From the NCBI GenBank assembly GCA_947492925.1, contig CANLOQ010000001.1, forward strand, positions 1,426,001-1,490,000: DNA of 64,000 nucleotides, written 5' to 3'. Source of the stretch: an uncultured Sulfitobacter sp. (GTDB lineage: Bacteria > Pseudomonadota > Alphaproteobacteria > Rhodobacterales > Rhodobacteraceae). This document shows positions 37,254-47,113 of this stretch, piece after piece. The notes beneath the pieces are model-generated. The model was not told the DNA's origin and did not search any database. It worked only from the letters and a program-made list of their open reading frames with translations. The translations under genes and the position numbers were made by a program. The first letter of the stretch is position 1. Each line of letters opens with the position of its first letter.

Positions 37254-38344
37254 GCCGGGGATTTGACGGCATGGGGGCCGCGTTTTTTGACGGTGACAGC
37301 CCCGAGCCGCAGGAAATCAGCCTGCATATTGCGGCAGGCATGTTGCAGATCGGGCTTGATGACGGCACGACCCTGCGCTGGCCGGTGGAAGAGGTCCGGC
37401 AATTGCCCGATTTGGCGGGCCGCAAAGGCACGGTGCTGCGCCGTATCAGTGACCCGGTTGCGCGGCTGTACGTTGAGGATCTAACGCTTTTGGCACATCT
37501 GCCACAGTTGCGGCGGCGTAGCCCGCCGCAGGGGCGCGGGCGGTTGGCAGCCTGGGCGCTGGCCGCGGTTGCCGCAGTGGGGGTGCAGATCGGGTTTCTG
37601 GTGCCGTTGCTGGCCGATAACCTTGCCGGTTTCATTCCACCCGAAGGCGAACGCGCGCTGGGCGAGGCGACCTTTGGCCAGATTCGCACCGCGCTGGACG
37701 AAACCGGGCTGAACCCATTGGCGCTGTGCGAGGGGCCCGAGGGGTTCGCCGTGTTGGATGATCTGGCGCGTGACCTTGGCGGTACGGGCGAATTGCGTCA
37801 GGAGGTCACGGTGGCGGTGCTGGATCACGAGATGATCAACGCTTTTGCGCTGCCCGGCGGGTTTGTCGTTTTGTTCCGTGGACTGATAGAGGCGGCAGAA
37901 GGCCCCGACGAGGTGACAGCGGTGCTGGCCCATGAGATTGGCCATGTAACGAGCAGCGATCCCACGCGACACGCGCTGCGCTCTGCCGGGTCGATTGGGG
38001 TTTTGGGGCTGCTGTTCGGGGATTTCGCCGGGGGGGCTGCGGTGCTGTTTCTGACCGAACGTCTGATTTCCGCGCAGTATTCGCAGGCGGCGGAAGAAGG
38101 TGCCGATGCCTTTGCTCATGCGGCACTGGCTGAGGCCGGGATCAACCCCGGTGCGCTGGGCGATATGTTCGAGACAATGCGGGCAAAATATGGGGATAGC
38201 GACGGCGTTGCGGCGCATTTCCTGAGCCATCCATCGCTGGGTGATAGGATAGATGCAGCGCGCGCGGAAGAAGAACCGCACCGCAGCTATGCTCCCTCAA
38301 TGTCAGAGACGGAGTGGCGTGCGGTGCAGACCATGTGTGACTGA
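37250..38344 (+). CDS. M48 family zinc metalloprotease
   Basis: The 364-residue protein has a cytoplasmic N-terminal region of about 90 residues, one membrane segment (LAAWALAAVAAVGVQIGFLVPLLA) and an M48 peptidase domain with the zinc-binding HEIGH near residue 225, the downstream glutamate in EEGADAFAHAALAEAG near residue 285, and LSHPSLGDRIDAA near the end. Such enzymes degrade misfolded membrane or periplasmic proteins. The ATG overlaps the DUF898 stop, so the two are co-translated. Confidence 0.88.
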   Translation: MSRGFDGMGAAFFDGDSPEPQEISLHIAAGMLQIGLDDGTTLRWPVEEVRQLPDLAGRKGTVLRRISDPVARLYVEDLTLLAHLPQLRRRSPPQGRGRLAAWALAAVAAVGVQIGFLVPLLADNLAGFIPPEGERALGEATFGQIRTALDETGLNPLALCEGPEGFAVLDDLARDLGGTGELRQEVTVAVLDHEMINAFALPGGFVVLFRGLIEAAEGPDEVTAVLAHEIGHVTSSDPTRHALRSAGSIGVLGLLFGDFAGGAAVLFLTERLISAQYSQAAEEGADAFAHAALAEAGINPGALGDMFETMRAKYGDSDGVAAHFLSHPSLGDRIDAARAEEEPHRSYAPSMSETEWRAVQTMCD

Positions 38345-38450
38345 ACGTGGCGCACCGTTGGCGTGATCGGGTGCTGCGGCTAATGATTGCACCTTGGGCG
38401 GTGGTGGGATATTGCCCAACGGGTTGGGTACGGGCGAAAGGTGTCTGGGT

Positions 38451-39029
38451 ATGTCGCGGATTTTGGTAGTGTTAATGAGCCTTTTGTGGCTGGTCGCCTG
38501 CAACGGGGCGCGGGATCTGAACGATCCGCCGGTGCCATTGGGTGATTTCAACCTTGTCCACAACATTGCCGTTGCCCCCAAGGCGGTCAAAGGCCCGTTG
38601 AGCCGCGAAGTGTCCGAAGAGGTTCTGGCCAAGGCGCTGAGCGATGCGACGGAAGAACGGTTTGGCCGGTACAACGGGTCACGGGACTATCATTTCGGGA
38701 TGAGCGTTGAGGGTTACGTGCTGGCACAGCCCGGTATCCCGTTGGTGCTGTCACCCAAGTCCATTCTGATCGTCAATCTGACGGTCTGGGACGACGCCAA
38801 AAACGTAAAGCTGACGCCGGAGCCGCACCAGATCACGGTGCTGGAATCACTCGATCAGGGACCATTTGTCGGATCCGGCTATACCAAGTCCGCCGAAGAG
38901 CAGTTGAAGAACCTTAGCCAGAACGTGGCCAAGCAGATCGAGAACTATCTTGTGAAGCAAAACCGCGAAAAAGGCTGGTTCAATGGCACGGCTTCTGCTG
39001 TGGATACGGCCGCCGCCAGCACCGAATAG
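38451..39029 (+). CDS. Putative lipoprotein of unknown function
   Basis: A signal peptide, SRILVVLMSLLWLVAC, ends in a lipobox (L-V-A-C), so the mature protein should be lipid-anchored at the cysteine near residue 18. The remaining 170 residues are soluble, with an alternating alpha/beta look (FNLVHNIAVAPKAVKG, EEVLAKALSDATEERFG), and end in an alanine/threonine-rich tail. I do not recognise the family. The start at 38451 puts the lipobox in place; an earlier in-frame start would add a glycine-rich stretch. It precedes tuf with 176 bases between. Confidence 0.7.
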   Translation: MSRILVVLMSLLWLVACNGARDLNDPPVPLGDFNLVHNIAVAPKAVKGPLSREVSEEVLAKALSDATEERFGRYNGSRDYHFGMSVEGYVLAQPGIPLVLSPKSILIVNLTVWDDAKNVKLTPEPHQITVLESLDQGPFVGSGYTKSAEEQLKNLSQNVAKQIENYLVKQNREKGWFNGTASAVDTAAASTE

Positions 39030-39205
39030 AGATGCTGGCAGCCGCACTGCTGAAAGCCGCTTGATTTTACGGTCCAGACCCAATACATCGCCCGCCATGA
39101 GGCGTTTTGGGTTACTCTGACGCGCCATTCCGCGTGTCAGACAGCCGTCTGGCGTTACAATATCGGGCCGCGCACGGCCCCCAGATTACGAAGGGTGCTA
39201 TCACC

Positions 39206-40381
<1,176 letters not shown>

Positions 40382-40737
40382 TCTTCAAACAACGCACGCC
40401 GTGGGCGGCACGGGGTGGCAGTGTCTTCGCACAGCGAAAGTCACGAGAACCCCAGCCGCAGCACTCAGGTGTTATAATTGACAAAGGCCGCTCCACATCG
40501 GAGCGGCCTTTTTGCTGTTACACGCAAACCGATTTTCCCTTTTCAGATCATCAACTGTCCCACACCCGGCCACAGCCGACACACTGGACATCGCCAGCAA
40601 AATGGCCCCGTTTGACGGGACAGACGGAATTTGCCATAGTTTCAGTCAGAAAACAGGAGTGCCCGAACAGTGAACAACTGACCTGCGATTCACCCGGCGT
40701 AGCCGATTGACCAAGGTTTCTTCACTGGAGGCATATC
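40382..40737. other. Non-coding gap after tuf
   Basis: This 356-base stretch holds the tuf terminator at 40483-40513. The rest (about 100 bases before it and 220 after) shows no open frame with a ribosome-binding site, no RNA gene and no repeat that I can support. The end contains a TTCACTGGAGG site 8 bases upstream of the RibD-like gene. Confidence 0.6.
40483..40513 (+). terminator. Intrinsic terminator downstream of tuf
   Basis: A perfect 12-base stem, AAAGGCCGCTCC with GGAGCGGCCTTT, a 5-base loop and a run of T follow the tuf stop by about 100 bases. Confidence 0.9.
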
Positions 40738-41283
40738 ATGCATCCCATCATTTACGACGTTGCCGTCAGTATCGACGGTTTTATTGCAGGTCCGTCCGAG
40801 GACATTTCCAAATTCGCCCATGAAGGGCCAGTGGTTGACGATTATCGTGACCGGCTTGCGGGGTATGCCACGGCCATCATGGGGCGCAGCACCTATGAGT
40901 TCGGGTATCGCTTTGGCATGACACCGGGGGATAACCCCTATCCGCATATGTCCTGCGTTGTGTTCTCGCGCAGTCTGTTGTTGCCGGATGACAGCGATGT
41001 GCAGATCATTCGCACGTGGTCAGAGACAGCGTTGCGCAGGCTCAAGTCTACGGCAGCGGGGCCAATTTATCTGGTGGGCGGTGGCAGATTTGCGGGCGCT
41101 GTCCTTGGGGCTGGGCTGGTGGACCGGTTGGTCCTGAAACGCGCGCCGGTTCTTTATGGGCGCGGCACGCCGCTTTTTCCGAGCTTGCCCGACGGGATTA
41201 TGCTGCGTTGTCGGCAGACGCGTGACTACGGTGCGGGCTATCTGATGCAGCACTTTGATGTGGAGTATGCAAATGCCGCATGA
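40738..41283 (+). CDS. Dihydrofolate reductase family protein (RibD C-terminal type)
   Basis: The 181-residue protein has the RibD/DHFR-like fold: YDVAVSIDGFIAGPSED at the N-terminus, AIMGRSTYEFG near residue 43, and PIYLVGGGRFAGAVLGAGLVDRL near residue 110. Such stand-alone proteins bind NADPH; the substrate is unknown and it is probably not the folate enzyme itself. A good GGAGG site precedes the ATG. Its last 11 bases overlap the start of the acetyltransferase gene, so they are probably co-translated. Confidence 0.85.
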   Translation: MHPIIYDVAVSIDGFIAGPSEDISKFAHEGPVVDDYRDRLAGYATAIMGRSTYEFGYRFGMTPGDNPYPHMSCVVFSRSLLLPDDSDVQIIRTWSETALRRLKSTAAGPIYLVGGGRFAGAVLGAGLVDRLVLKRAPVLYGRGTPLFPSLPDGIMLRCRQTRDYGAGYLMQHFDVEYANAA

Positions 41284-41926
41284 TTTTCCGCCAGCGGATG
41301 CCGTTCATCCCGTGCGCTTGCCGGATGGAACTGCGCACAAGGGAACCGTGTTTTTGCGCGCGGCGGTCGATCATCCGCGCATGACGGTCGGGGCATATAC
41401 CTATGCCAGCGCGCATGAGCCGCCCGAAGATTGGGCCGCGCATCTTGCCCCGTATCTGTATGATTTCAGCCCCGAGACGCTGTCGATTGGAAAATTTTGC
41501 CAGATTGCCGACGGCGTTCGGTTTATCACGGCGTCCGCCAATCATCGTTATGACGGCATCTCCTCATTTCCTTTTGCGATTTTTGACGGAGGTGCGGCCG
41601 ATGGGCGGCCGTCAATGCCCGGACCGGGGCCGGATACGGTGGTGGGGCATGATTGCTGGATCGGGCAGGGCGCGCGGATATTGCCCGGGGCAAGGCTGGG
41701 TCATGGGGTGATTGTTGGTGCGGGTGCCGTGGTCAGCGGGGCCGTGCCCGACTTTGCCATTGTCGCAGGTAATCCGGCGCAGATCGTGCGGATGCGGTTT
41801 GACCCCGATGCCATCCGGACGCTGCTTGGGATTGCCTGGTGGGACTGGCCGATTGAGAAAATCCTGTCCCATGAGGCGCTGATTTGCGGTGATGATGTGG
41901 AGGCGCTTGCGGCGGTTGCGCCCTGA
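41273..41926 (+). CDS. CatB-related (xenobiotic-type) O-acetyltransferase
   Basis: The 217-residue protein belongs to the left-handed beta-helix (hexapeptide) acyltransferases: the strand repeats appear around SIGKFCQIADGVRFITASANHRYDG and VVGHDCWIGQGARILPGARLGHGVIVGAGAVVSG near residues 120-165, with the active-site His in SANHRYDG. The Vat/CatB group acetylates antibiotics or small metabolites with acetyl-CoA; the substrate here is not known. I start it at 41273, inside the end of the reductase gene, since the ATG at 41255 lies deeper in that gene. Confidence 0.85.
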   Translation: MPHDFPPADAVHPVRLPDGTAHKGTVFLRAAVDHPRMTVGAYTYASAHEPPEDWAAHLAPYLYDFSPETLSIGKFCQIADGVRFITASANHRYDGISSFPFAIFDGGAADGRPSMPGPGPDTVVGHDCWIGQGARILPGARLGHGVIVGAGAVVSGAVPDFAIVAGNPAQIVRMRFDPDAIRTLLGIAWWDWPIEKILSHEALICGDDVEALAAVAP

Positions 41927-42145
41927 ATAGGGGCGGTGGACCGTTGCATGCCGAAAAACTTTGCGCGTGGCGGGGCGTGCTGCACCTGCAACATTTCCCG
42001 CAAAAGCTGTAGTGCTTTCAACGGTCAATGCGTTCCGTGCGGGTGCAGCATGGCGGGGATGTATACGATGGTCTACAGTTAACCCATTAATTTTATTTGA
42101 TTAATTTTGGATTCCCCCTCACCTTTACCATCAAGGGGGATGCAC

Positions 42146-42991
42146 ATGGATCAAATCAATCTTGGTGCCTGGACAGGTCGCAGCACGGAAATGCAGGGGG
42201 GTGTGACAGCGCAAGCGGCACAATTGGTTCATGCGGTTTTGGGGCAACCGGATGCCTCTTGCCCGCAGCCGGGTGATGCGATGCCGCCTCTGTGGCACTG
42301 GTATGCGTTTGCGCCAAACACCCCGATGGCGGAACTGGGTGTGGATGGGCACCCCCGCACCGGGGACTTTATGCCGCCCGTGCGTTTGAACCGGCGCATG
42401 TGGGCCGGTGGCAGTATCGAATTTGTAGCACCCTTGCGCATTGGGGATCCGCTGACCCGGCGCACGACAATTGCGGATGTATCGGAAAAGACCGGCGCGG
42501 CGGGCGACATCGTTGTGGTCGCGCTGGATCACGAGGTGCATGGGCCCGATGGGCTTGCCGTGCTGGAACGCCAAAACATCGTCTATCTGCAAATCCCCGA
42601 TACCTTCCGCCCGCCCAAGGCGCTGGCGGCCCCGTTGAACCCGGATGTGGACCTGCCGATAGGGATGAGCACACCGTTGCTGTTCCGGTATTCCGCCATC
42701 ACCTTCAACGCGCATCGGATCCACTATGATCTGCCCTACACTCGCGAGGTGGAGCATTATCCGGACCTTGTCGTGCATGGGCCACTGCAGGCGCAGTTGC
42801 TGATGGATATGGCCACAAGCAAGCGGGGGGCGGCCCCGCGCATGTTCACCTATCGCGGCGTGCACCCGCTGTTTGCGGGCGACACTTTGCGGGTGCAGGC
42901 GGTGCGGGAAACAGACGCGGAATGGAAATTATGTACGGTTGCCAACGGGGCGCATCAGACGATGCAGGCCACGGCCATGTGGGAGGTTTGA
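42146..42991 (+). CDS. meh: MaoC/FAS1-like dehydratase, likely mesaconyl-C4-CoA (3-methylfumaryl-CoA) hydratase
   Basis: The 281-residue protein is a fused double-hotdog hydratase: WHWYAFAPNTPMAELGVDGHP near residue 52 and MPPVRLNRRMWAGGSIEFVAPLRIGDPLTRR near residues 75-105 mark the first half, while FRYSAITFNAHRIHYDLPYTREVEHYPDLVVHGPLQAQLLMDMA in the second half carries the hydratase-type His/Asp region. It resembles Meh of the 3-hydroxypropionate bicycle, which hydrates mesaconyl-C4-CoA to citramalyl-CoA. The start is set by the AAGGGGGA site five bases before ATG 42146. It precedes mct by 3 bases, which supports the assignment. Confidence 0.72.
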   Translation: MDQINLGAWTGRSTEMQGGVTAQAAQLVHAVLGQPDASCPQPGDAMPPLWHWYAFAPNTPMAELGVDGHPRTGDFMPPVRLNRRMWAGGSIEFVAPLRIGDPLTRRTTIADVSEKTGAAGDIVVVALDHEVHGPDGLAVLERQNIVYLQIPDTFRPPKALAAPLNPDVDLPIGMSTPLLFRYSAITFNAHRIHYDLPYTREVEHYPDLVVHGPLQAQLLMDMATSKRGAAPRMFTYRGVHPLFAGDTLRVQAVRETDAEWKLCTVANGAHQTMQATAMWEV

Positions 42992-42994
42992 CAG

Positions 42995-44236
42995 ATGACA
43001 CAGATACTTAAGGGAATGCGCGTGGTTGAGGGATCGGCCTTTGTTGCGGTGCCACTGGCGGGCATGACGCTGGCGCAAATGGGGGCCGATGTCATCCGTT
43101 TTGACCGCCTTGGTGGGGGTCTGGATGCGGCGCGTTGGCCTGTGGCACCGTCAGGGCAAAGCCTGTTCTGGGCTGGCATGAACAAGGGAAAGCGATCCAT
43201 CGCGGTTGATATGAAATCGCCCGAAGGACGTGAGTTGATCACGCGCATCATCACGGCGCCGGGCGAAGACGCGGGGATGTTCCTGACCAACCTTCGGGTG
43301 CGGGGCTGGATGGATCACCAGACCCTCAGCGCCTACCGCGACGATTTGATCATGGTCACTTTGATGGGTGACAGGCACGGGCGTCCGCAGGTGGACTATA
43401 CGGTCAATCCTGCGCTTGGCATTCCCGACATCACCGGACCCGAAGGACACGATGGTCCCGTGGCCAATGCCTTGCCTGCCTGGGATCTGGTGGCGGGGAA
43501 TATGGTTGTGGCGTCGCTGCTGGCTGCGGAACGGCACCGCCTGCGCACCGGCGAAGGGCAGGATGTTGAACTGTCGCTCAAGGATGTGGCGGCGGCGACG
43601 TTGGGGCATCTGGGGATGATCGGTGATGCGGTGCTGAACGAAACCGCGCGCGGCAAAGCGGGCAATGCGCTTTATGGGGCTTATGGGCAGGACTTTTTGT
43701 GCGCCGATGGCACGCGTCTGATGGTGATTGGCCTCACGGGGCGGCAATGGGCGGCGCTGGTCAAGGTCACCGGAACGGCGGAGGCGATACAGAGCCTTGC
43801 CACGGCCAGCGGGCGTGATCTGCGCGAGGAAGGGGCGCGGTGGGACCTTCGGCACGAGATAACGGCGATCTTTGCGCCGTGGTTCAAGGCGCGTTCTGCG
43901 CGGCGGATCGGACAGTTGCTGGATGGAGCAGGGGCCACCTGGGCACCCTTCCGCACGGTGAAAGAAGCGGTGGCGCAGGACAGCGATCTGTCGCCGGACA
44001 ACCCGATGTTCGAAACCCTGCATCAGCCGGGTCTGGGGACATTTCCGGTGCCGTCGGCCCCTGTGACATTCTCGGGCCATGCGCGCAAACCGGCGGCCAA
44101 GGCCCCGGCACTGGGCGCACATACGGAGGAAATTCTGGGGGATGTGGTGGGCTTGCAGGACGGCGAGATTGCGCGGCTGTTCGACAAGGGCATCGTGGAA
44201 AGCCCGTCCTACGGATTGTCGCAACGGGTGGCCTGA
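42995..44236 (+). CDS. mct: CaiB/BaiF CoA-transferase, likely mesaconyl-CoA C1-C4 transferase (2-methylfumaryl-CoA isomerase)
   Basis: The 413-residue protein is a class III CoA-transferase: GMRVVEGSAFVAVPLAGMTLAQMGADVIRFD at the start, NKGKRSIAVDMKSPEGREL near residue 62, VDYTVNPALGIPDITGP near residue 130 and LPAWDLVAGNMVVASLLAAERHR near 160. These stretches match my memory of Chloroflexus Mct closely, including VDYTVNP, which ordinary formyl-CoA transferases lack. Mct moves CoA from the C1 to the C4 carboxyl of mesaconate within one molecule. Coupling to meh, three bases away, strengthens this. Substrate specificity is inferred. Confidence 0.75.
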   Translation: MTQILKGMRVVEGSAFVAVPLAGMTLAQMGADVIRFDRLGGGLDAARWPVAPSGQSLFWAGMNKGKRSIAVDMKSPEGRELITRIITAPGEDAGMFLTNLRVRGWMDHQTLSAYRDDLIMVTLMGDRHGRPQVDYTVNPALGIPDITGPEGHDGPVANALPAWDLVAGNMVVASLLAAERHRLRTGEGQDVELSLKDVAAATLGHLGMIGDAVLNETARGKAGNALYGAYGQDFLCADGTRLMVIGLTGRQWAALVKVTGTAEAIQSLATASGRDLREEGARWDLRHEITAIFAPWFKARSARRIGQLLDGAGATWAPFRTVKEAVAQDSDLSPDNPMFETLHQPGLGTFPVPSAPVTFSGHARKPAAKAPALGAHTEEILGDVVGLQDGEIARLFDKGIVESPSYGLSQRVA

Positions 44237-44238
44237 CG

Positions 44239-44267
44239 CAAAAAAGGCCCCCGCAACTGCAGGGGCC
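44239..44267 (-). terminator. Intrinsic terminator of the DUF892 gene
   Basis: Read leftwards, GGCCCC, a loop and GGGGCC are followed by a run of T (AAAAAA on the plus strand at 44240-44245). It lies just past the end of the DUF892 gene and between it and the convergent mct gene. Confidence 0.75.
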
Positions 44268-44287
44268 AATGGCGTGATGTGGATGGG

Positions 44288-44782
44288 TCAGGCCGCTTTT
44301 TTGTTCACGCCGCCCGTGGCAATGGCGGTCATGCGGCGGTCGCCGTCGTAAGTCTCATCCAGTTGTTTTTCGAGAATGGCTGCATCTTCGTCCAGCCCGA
44401 GGCGGTTGGCAAAGGCCACGACACAGCCGTAACCGGCAAGGGCGTAATGCACCATGCGCTGATACTGCGTGATGATCATCGCATCACGGGTGGCGTCATC
44501 ACCAAAGTCCGCATCAAGCACATGTGCGTGCGCCTCTTTGACAAGACCCTCCATGCCCTTGCAGTGTTCGCCCTCCGGGTTGATATCATGGGTCGCGCAG
44601 AGCGATTTCAGCTTGTCCATACCTTGTGCGATCCCGTTGGACCCTGCGATCAGCGCCTCGCTCAGTTCTTTGTCTGTCGCGGCGCGGCCAAGCGCGTTTG
44701 TTGCCTCAAGGGATTGCGTGCAGGCGCTGTAGAGGTCCTGCAGTTGGTCGTGATAGACATCGTGCAATGTGTTGAGTGTCAT
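44288..44782 (-). CDS. DUF892 (YciE/YciF) ferritin-like protein
   Basis: The 164-residue protein is an all-helical ferritin-like bundle: LHDVYHDQLQDLYSACTQSL near the start, ALIAGSNGIAQGMDKL, GMEGLVKEAHAHVL and TQYQRMVHYALAGYGCVVAFANRL near residue 110, the DUF892 pattern. The family is linked to stress responses in enterobacteria; the exact activity is not known. It lies between mct (convergent) and the tRNA-Trp gene (divergent). Confidence 0.85.
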   Translation of the reverse strand: MTLNTLHDVYHDQLQDLYSACTQSLEATNALGRAATDKELSEALIAGSNGIAQGMDKLKSLCATHDINPEGEHCKGMEGLVKEAHAHVLDADFGDDATRDAMIITQYQRMVHYALAGYGCVVAFANRLGLDEDAAILEKQLDETYDGDRRMTAIATGGVNKKAA

Positions 44783-44918
44783 CTCTATGTCTCCTTATTG
44801 TTTCGCTTTGCGTTGAAGTGTGAACGTGCAGAGGCTGCGCAATGTTCCTAAAAACCGTGATTGACGACGATCCGCTCTTGATTGCGGGCGCGATAGGGAC
44901 TAACCAACCGCACGGCAT

Positions 44919-44994
44919 AGGGGTTTAGCTCAGTTGGTAGAGCATCGGTCTCCAAAACCGAGGGTCGTGGGTTCGAGTCCCTCAGCCCCTGCCA
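44919..44994 (+). tRNA. trpT: tRNA-Trp (CCA anticodon)
   Basis: The 76-base gene folds as a complete cloverleaf: acceptor AGGGGTT pairs with AGCCCCT, D-arm GCTC/GAGC, anticodon stem TCGGT/ACCGA with loop CTCCAAA (anticodon CCA), T-loop TTCGAGT, and an encoded 3' CCA. One T-stem position is a T-T mismatch. It lies upstream of secE, as in many alphaproteobacteria. Confidence 0.97.
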
Positions 44995-45155
44995 CTTTTT
45001 CTGACAGGTTTGTTTTGTAACCGGCGCTGCGCGTGCTGGTTGGCGGCTGTCGCGCGTTGTATTTTGCGGCAATGCCACAATCTTGCCTCAATCCCGCCCC
45101 GCGACGGTCTGAAATCACTGATACCCCAAGTTGAAAACGGGGTTGAAAGACGACG

Positions 45156-45893
45156 ATGGCAACAGAAATGCAGACCAAAAAGACTGAGGACACATCGCAA
45201 GAGAGCTTTGCGGAGCTGGACCCGAATGCGCTTGCAGCGATCCGCGACCTTTTAGAGACCGAGCCGGAGATCGCCGCGCAGCCCGTTGCCGAACGCCGGG
45301 CAGAGCGGACGGCAGATGCCGCTGCTGCGGCGCCTGCGCCCAAACCGCAGCGAGTCAGACCTGCCGAACTTGCTGCGCGCCCTGCTGCAACGCCACAAAG
45401 GGTTCAGGCAGAGGTGGCATCAGACCCCGACGCGCAGGCGGCGGCACCCCGGGCGCGGCGCAAGCTGGAAGGCGGTGGTTTGGTTGATACGCTCAAGGCG
45501 CGGGTCACGGGTTACCGGCCCAAACCCAAGCACCTGATTTTGGGCAGCCTTGCGCTGCTGATTCTGTTCCGGCCCTGGCTGGTGGCGGGCATTTTGTTTC
45601 TTGGCCTTCTGGTGACTCTCGGTGTCTTTTTGATTTTGGGCTATGACGGGTTCTGGCGTCGCGCGATGGGCGTGGCACGCTGGTACGCGCGGCGGCGTCC
45701 GTCCCGCGCGGGCGAGCTGCACCGCAAGCTGGATAATTTCGCAATGAAATGGGACGCGATCCTTGACCGGTTTCCCGAAGGATCGGTTGACGGTCTGTAT
45801 TTGCCGGATTTTGGTGATCTTGCCACCGCTGACGCGCGGCATGACGAAGCGCTGGACCGCCGGTTTTCAAACCTGAATGAAAGCGGTGCCTGA
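45156..45893 (+). CDS. Uncharacterised protein with alanine/proline-rich N-terminus and one or two membrane segments
   Basis: The 245-residue protein has three parts: about 130 residues of acidic, then alanine-, proline- and arginine-rich low-complexity sequence; a hydrophobic core near residues 130-165 (LILGSLALLILFRPWLVAGILFLGLLVTLGVFLILG) that could be one or two membrane segments; and a basic-aromatic segment followed by a short acidic domain (YDGFWRRAMGVARWYARRRPSRAGELHRKL). No family is recognised. It lies alone between tRNA-Trp and secE, on the same strand. Confidence 0.65.
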   Translation: MATEMQTKKTEDTSQESFAELDPNALAAIRDLLETEPEIAAQPVAERRAERTADAAAAAPAPKPQRVRPAELAARPAATPQRVQAEVASDPDAQAAAPRARRKLEGGGLVDTLKARVTGYRPKPKHLILGSLALLILFRPWLVAGILFLGLLVTLGVFLILGYDGFWRRAMGVARWYARRRPSRAGELHRKLDNFAMKWDAILDRFPEGSVDGLYLPDFGDLATADARHDEALDRRFSNLNESGA

Positions 45894-45970
45894 TCCGGCA
45901 AGCGTATGCAGGCTTGAAACCCGGTCCCCGTGCCGTTAGATGGCCTAGAGAGACAGGCGAGGGCGTAGAG

Positions 45971-46168
45971 ATGGCGATGACCAATCCACTTCAGTTTATC
46001 CAGCAAGTGCGTGCCGAAGTTGGCAAGGTTGTCTGGCCCACACGGCGCGAAGTGTTGCTGACCACTGTGATGGTGTTCATCCTTGCGGCGCTGACGGCTG
46101 TGTTTTTCGCCATTGTCGATATTCTGATCCGTGGCGGGTTGAATGGCGTGCTGGGGATGTTCGGCTAG
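45971..46168 (+). CDS. secE: Preprotein translocase subunit SecE
   Basis: SecE is the small essential membrane subunit of the SecYEG channel. The 65-residue protein has NPLQFIQQVRAEVGKVVWPTRREVLLTTVMVF, the conserved amphipathic helix and WPTRRE motif, then one membrane segment (VFILAALTAVFFAIVDILI). ATG 45971 follows a GAGAGACAGGCGAGGG region; ATG 45977 is also possible. nusG follows after 198 bases, a longer gap than the usual direct junction. Confidence 0.94.
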   Translation: MAMTNPLQFIQQVRAEVGKVVWPTRREVLLTTVMVFILAALTAVFFAIVDILIRGGLNGVLGMFG

Positions 46169-46366
46169 GCCTCCTGCTTTCGCTGGGCATGTCCCAAAAA
46201 ACCCGATCACAGACTTGAATCCGGCGCGCGCAAGGGATATTGCGCAGGTCAGACCTGATGTGGCGTGCGGCGAATCGAGCCCGCGCGCCCTTTTTTATTC
46301 AGGCACAATCACGGTTCAGACGGCGGGCACAGGCCCGGGTGTCGCAAGACAGGGATCTAAGTTCAG

Positions 46367-46900
46367 ATGGCAAAGCGTTGGTATTCGGTCAGTGTCCTGT
46401 CCAACTTTGAGAAAAAGATAGCAGAGCAGATCCGCACAAGTGTTGAGGAGCAGGAACTGCAGGACCAGATTGACGAAGTGCTGGTGCCCACCGAAGAGGT
46501 GATCGAAATCCGTCGTGGCAAGAAGGTTACGACCGAGCGGCGCTTTATGCCCGGGTACGTTCTGGTGCATATGGAAATGTCCGATCAGGGGTATCACCTG
46601 ATCAACTCGATCAACCGCGTCACCGGTTTTCTGGGGCCACAGGGCCGCCCGATGCCAATGCGTGATGCAGAAGTGCAGGGCATCCTTGGCCGTGTGCAGG
46701 AAGGCGAGGAAGCACCACGCACGCTGATCCACTTTGAAGTGGGTGAGAAGGTCAAAGTGGGTGACGGCCCGTTCGAGGATTTCGATGGTATGATCGAAGA
46801 GGTCGACGATGAGAACCAGCGCCTGAAGGTGTCTGTGTCGATCTTTGGCCGCGAAACTCCGGTCGAGCTGGAGTATACGCAGGTGATCAAACAGACCTGA
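46367..46900 (+). CDS. nusG: Transcription termination/antitermination factor NusG
   Basis: NusG links RNA polymerase to Rho and to the ribosome. The 177-residue protein has the NGN domain starting [22 protein letters not shown], with [16 protein letters not shown] near residue 55, and a C-terminal KOW domain with [23 protein letters not shown]. Length and motifs are typical. A strong terminator follows immediately, so nusG ends its own transcript here instead of reading into rplK as in enterobacteria. Confidence 0.97.
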   Translation: MAKRWYSVSVLSNFEKKIAEQIRTSVEEQELQDQIDEVLVPTEEVIEIRRGKKVTTERRFMPGYVLVHMEMSDQGYHLINSINRVTGFLGPQGRPMPMRDAEVQGILGRVQEGEEAPRTLIHFEVGEKVKVGDGPFEDFDGMIEEVDDENQRLKVSVSIFGRETPVELEYTQVIKQT

Positions 46901-46914
46901 GCGGTCTGTCAGGC

Positions 46915-46948
46915 AAAAGACCGGCGGATTTGTTCCGCCGGTCTTTTT
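46915..46948 (+). terminator. Intrinsic terminator downstream of nusG
   Basis: AGACCGGCGGA and TCCGCCGGTCT form an 11-base stem with a 5-base loop and a TTTTT run, 15 bases after the nusG stop. Confidence 0.9.
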
Positions 46949-47113
46949 ATTCACCGTAAAGTTGCATCGCGGGTTCATGCCCCGTTCAGGTAATTGAGTG
47001 CCGTAATGCCGCCGGAAGGTTTCTGGGCGGGTTGGCCGCGTAAACAGGAATACCGGCGGGATATACGATCCCAACAGCGGCAGCGCGCCTTCGTGCTGCC
47101 GGGCCGTTCGCAT

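Noticed and set aside
41978-42050. Inverted repeat TGCTGCACC / GGTGCAGCA upstream of meh
   Set aside because: Arms of 9 bases separated by 55 could occur by chance; no second copy or known operator match.
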